Below, one piece after another: positions 62,375 to 64,000 of a DNA stretch of 64,000 nt. This DNA is from Dothistroma septosporum. Its lineage: Eukaryota; Ascomycota; Dothideomycetes; Mycosphaerellales; Mycosphaerellaceae. The position numbers were made by a program, and so were the translations under genes. The notes under the pieces are model-generated. The model was not told the origin of the DNA and did no database searches. It worked only from the letters and a program-made list of their open reading frames with translations. The stretch is taken from contig NBZP02000005.1 in assembly GCA_002236755.2 (NCBI GenBank), forward strand, positions 620,001 through 684,000. Reading direction: 5' to 3'. Positions within the stretch are counted from its first letter, which is position 1, and every line of letters starts with the position of its first letter.

Positions 62375-63472
62375 ATGGCGATAGATGCTGAACGTTTGGT
62401 GGCCGATTTCAAGTGGTTCGATGACCCGGTCCACGCGAGACAAACAGTCGACTCCATTGTTGGCTCGTGGCAGGCGCGATGCAATCAGGCGAAGCAGAAG
62501 CTCGCAGCCGTGGACGCGGAAGTGGTGCAGAAGGAGCAAGATGATGCCGGATCAGTTCACGACGCCTCCCACAAGGCATACGCATCGCTCAAACAAGTCG
62601 TCGCTATCCTGCTCGACATCGACAACGGTCACACCCGACTGAGCAGGCAGGACAAGTCGATTCTTCAGTGTCTCGATCAGGCTGTCGAGCAGTTCGAGGC
62701 GCTTACGAAGGTGGCCCATGTCAATTTTCAGGGCCTAGGTATCCAAGCTGGGGACTGTACAGAATTTCGAGATCGCCTTCTATTCATCCGTGGCGCGCTG
62801 GATGAAGATGCAACTCAACTCATAACGGATGCAACAGCAGCTTGGAGAGAAGGCTCCAGCAGGGACTCCGAACATGTCCGTCTGGTTGCCGATGAGAGCA
62901 GCTGCCATCAGCGCCTTGCCGATGCACAGAGTGCATATGATACCGCCGACAATTGGTTCACTGGCGCCTTCACCGGTGCAGGCGAAGTGGACGCTCGCCG
63001 AAATCGCCGCGATGAAATGCGTGCAGCACTTGAGCGCAACCAGGAAGGCCAGCGTCGTGAATCAACTCGCAAGACGGACTACTACAGTCTTGCGGCGCAG
63101 ATCAAGATTGCCAGCGCAGCACTCGTCGAGCTCAGCTCCCAGTTGCAGACGACCGCTGCCGCCGCGCTGGAAGCTTTCACAAAGATCGGCACAGCGCAAA
63201 TGGCAGCAAGTAGGCTCTGGGGTGGATTTATTGATCTCAAGAACGAGATTTGGTCTACGGACTATCACTCTACTCGCGATAGAAGTCTGCACAAAGTATT
63301 GGACCTCTTGAGGGCGGACGATGAAGTCTTCATGCTCCAGGACTGCATTGAGAAGACAGAGCGCGAGATCAAGCAGGATATTGCGGCTAGGCTCGGGGAC
63401 GCAAATCTGGCACGATTGCTCGCCAGTGGTGCTGAATCTGTCGAACCCTCTTCTGAAGATCTGGAATTGTAG
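62375..63472 (+). CDS. Long-helical orphan protein (365 aa)
   Basis: A single exon from ATG 62375. Almost the whole chain is predicted by eye to be alpha-helical, with heptad-like stretches: ARCNQAKQKLAAVDAEVVQK, ASLKQVVAILLDIDNGHTRL, ILQCLDQAVEQFEALTKVA, and AQIKIASAALVELSSQLQTT. A glycine/alanine-containing turn lies in the middle (WFTGAFTGAGEVD). No signal peptide, no classic membrane helix, no Cys pairs. I do not recognise a family. Long four- or five-helix proteins with a central hydrophobic hairpin include structural coiled coils, dynamin-helper proteins and alpha-helical pore formers. Position next to a lectin gene makes the last worth testing, but nothing in the sequence proves it. 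The frame is complete and well conserved in codon use. Confidence 0.65.
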   Translation: MAIDAERLVADFKWFDDPVHARQTVDSIVGSWQARCNQAKQKLAAVDAEVVQKEQDDAGSVHDASHKAYASLKQVVAILLDIDNGHTRLSRQDKSILQCLDQAVEQFEALTKVAHVNFQGLGIQAGDCTEFRDRLLFIRGALDEDATQLITDATAAWREGSSRDSEHVRLVADESSCHQRLADAQSAYDTADNWFTGAFTGAGEVDARRNRRDEMRAALERNQEGQRRESTRKTDYYSLAAQIKIASAALVELSSQLQTTAAAALEAFTKIGTAQMAASRLWGGFIDLKNEIWSTDYHSTRDRSLHKVLDLLRADDEVFMLQDCIEKTEREIKQDIAARLGDANLARLLASGAESVEPSSEDLEL

Positions 63473-64000
63473 ACTGCTGGAAACTTCTGGTATACGCGCG
63501 TATACGTCTTCGAGAGGACCAGTCTCGGTGAACAAGGTCGAGACGTCTGCACGAGAAATTTGTCCAACGCAATGCAAAGTTCACATTAGATAATCAGTGT
63601 ATGCACGAATGCAGGTGGGTCTCACGTGGAGACGAGCCTCTCGAAGTGTGTGATCATCAAGTGCGCGTTGCCATCTTCGGCCTAAAGGCTACATTCAGCC
63701 TCCTCGGAGGACCGGTCAGAGTTAGCCACGAGAAACGAGGACGGTGGCGTGTAAGTCCGTCTCAGCTAGGTCAAGATGCGCTTATGCACGCCACAACGCC
63801 GCAACTGCACTGCATGTATGCCATATCCCTGAGTCACATCACGGCGTGGACGAAGCACAAAATGGTACCTAGGGCGTCTAGCTACATCAGCCACGGCTTG
63901 AGCACTCGCTGGACGACCGGCGACCCCGTGATCCAGCTTTGCGTATCGTACAGCAAGCCACAGAGGTATGGTGTTGCATAAATACTGAAGATAATTCCGA
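63473..64000. other. Right-edge spacer
   Basis: 528 bp. A plus-strand frame 63601-63981 starts with ATG but has random-looking composition and no motifs. Nothing else seen. Confidence 0.3.

Noticed and set aside
63601..63981. Plus-strand 126-aa ORF
   Set aside because: Complete from ATG to stop but random-looking, with no motif, splice signal or leader.

Overview
The window is nuclear DNA of a filamentous ascomycete (Pezizomycotina, most likely a dothideomycete). The evidence is compact genes, introns of about 45-130 nt with GT...CTRAY...AG signals, and a gene set typical of such fungi: cofilin, condensin Ycg1, Trm6, Msw1, Vrg4, Plp1, Rpt2, Ubc1, Rix1, Ypp1 and Hem1, plus several GMC oxidoreductases. 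I cannot name the genus. Exon joins below were made by eye from splice signals and reading-frame continuity, and none is confirmed by transcripts.

Layout. 0-8 kb: a truncated gene at the left edge, a hidden three-exon 86-aa gene, a large disordered protein with small 5' exons, cofilin, and an F-box-like gene beside two decayed relatives. 8-13 kb: condensin YCG1 head-to-head with a mitochondrial cysteine synthase. 14-18.5 kb: an FAD monooxygenase facing an alcohol-oxidase-like GMC enzyme. 19-22.5 kb: TRM6 head-to-head with mitochondrial tryptophanyl-tRNA synthetase. 22.8-24.1 kb: a tandem pair of small unknown paralogues. 24.9-27.4 kb: GDP-mannose transporter head-to-head with PLP1. 27.4-33.2 kb: poorly resolved, with one convincing four-exon unknown gene. 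33-43 kb: RPT2/UBC1 and RIX1/YPP1, two divergent housekeeping pairs. 43-49 kb: a secreted GMC oxidase, a T5orf172-domain protein and a DUF1772-like membrane protein. 50-59 kb: HEM1, a D-aminoacylase-like amidohydrolase, an SDR with an acidic tail, an enoyl-CoA hydratase-like protein and a peroxisomal-type GMC protein with altered motifs. 59-64 kb: an accessory stretch with an F-box relic, a Cys-X5-Arg rhodanese-like protein, a decayed minisatellite, a ricin-B-type lectin and a helical orphan.

The housekeeping genes are mostly in divergent pairs separated by 200-630 bp, and two pairs share a theme (TRM6/MSW1 in tRNA biology, RPT2/UBC1 in the ubiquitin-proteasome system). I see no rRNA, tRNA, CRISPR array or intact transposon. 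The least ordinary content is the 59-63.5 kb accessory locus, the tandem paralogue pair at 22.8-24.1 kb, the eroded F-box-like family, and several very small exons (3, 8, 10, 11 and 15 nt), including two exons that hold only the start codon.
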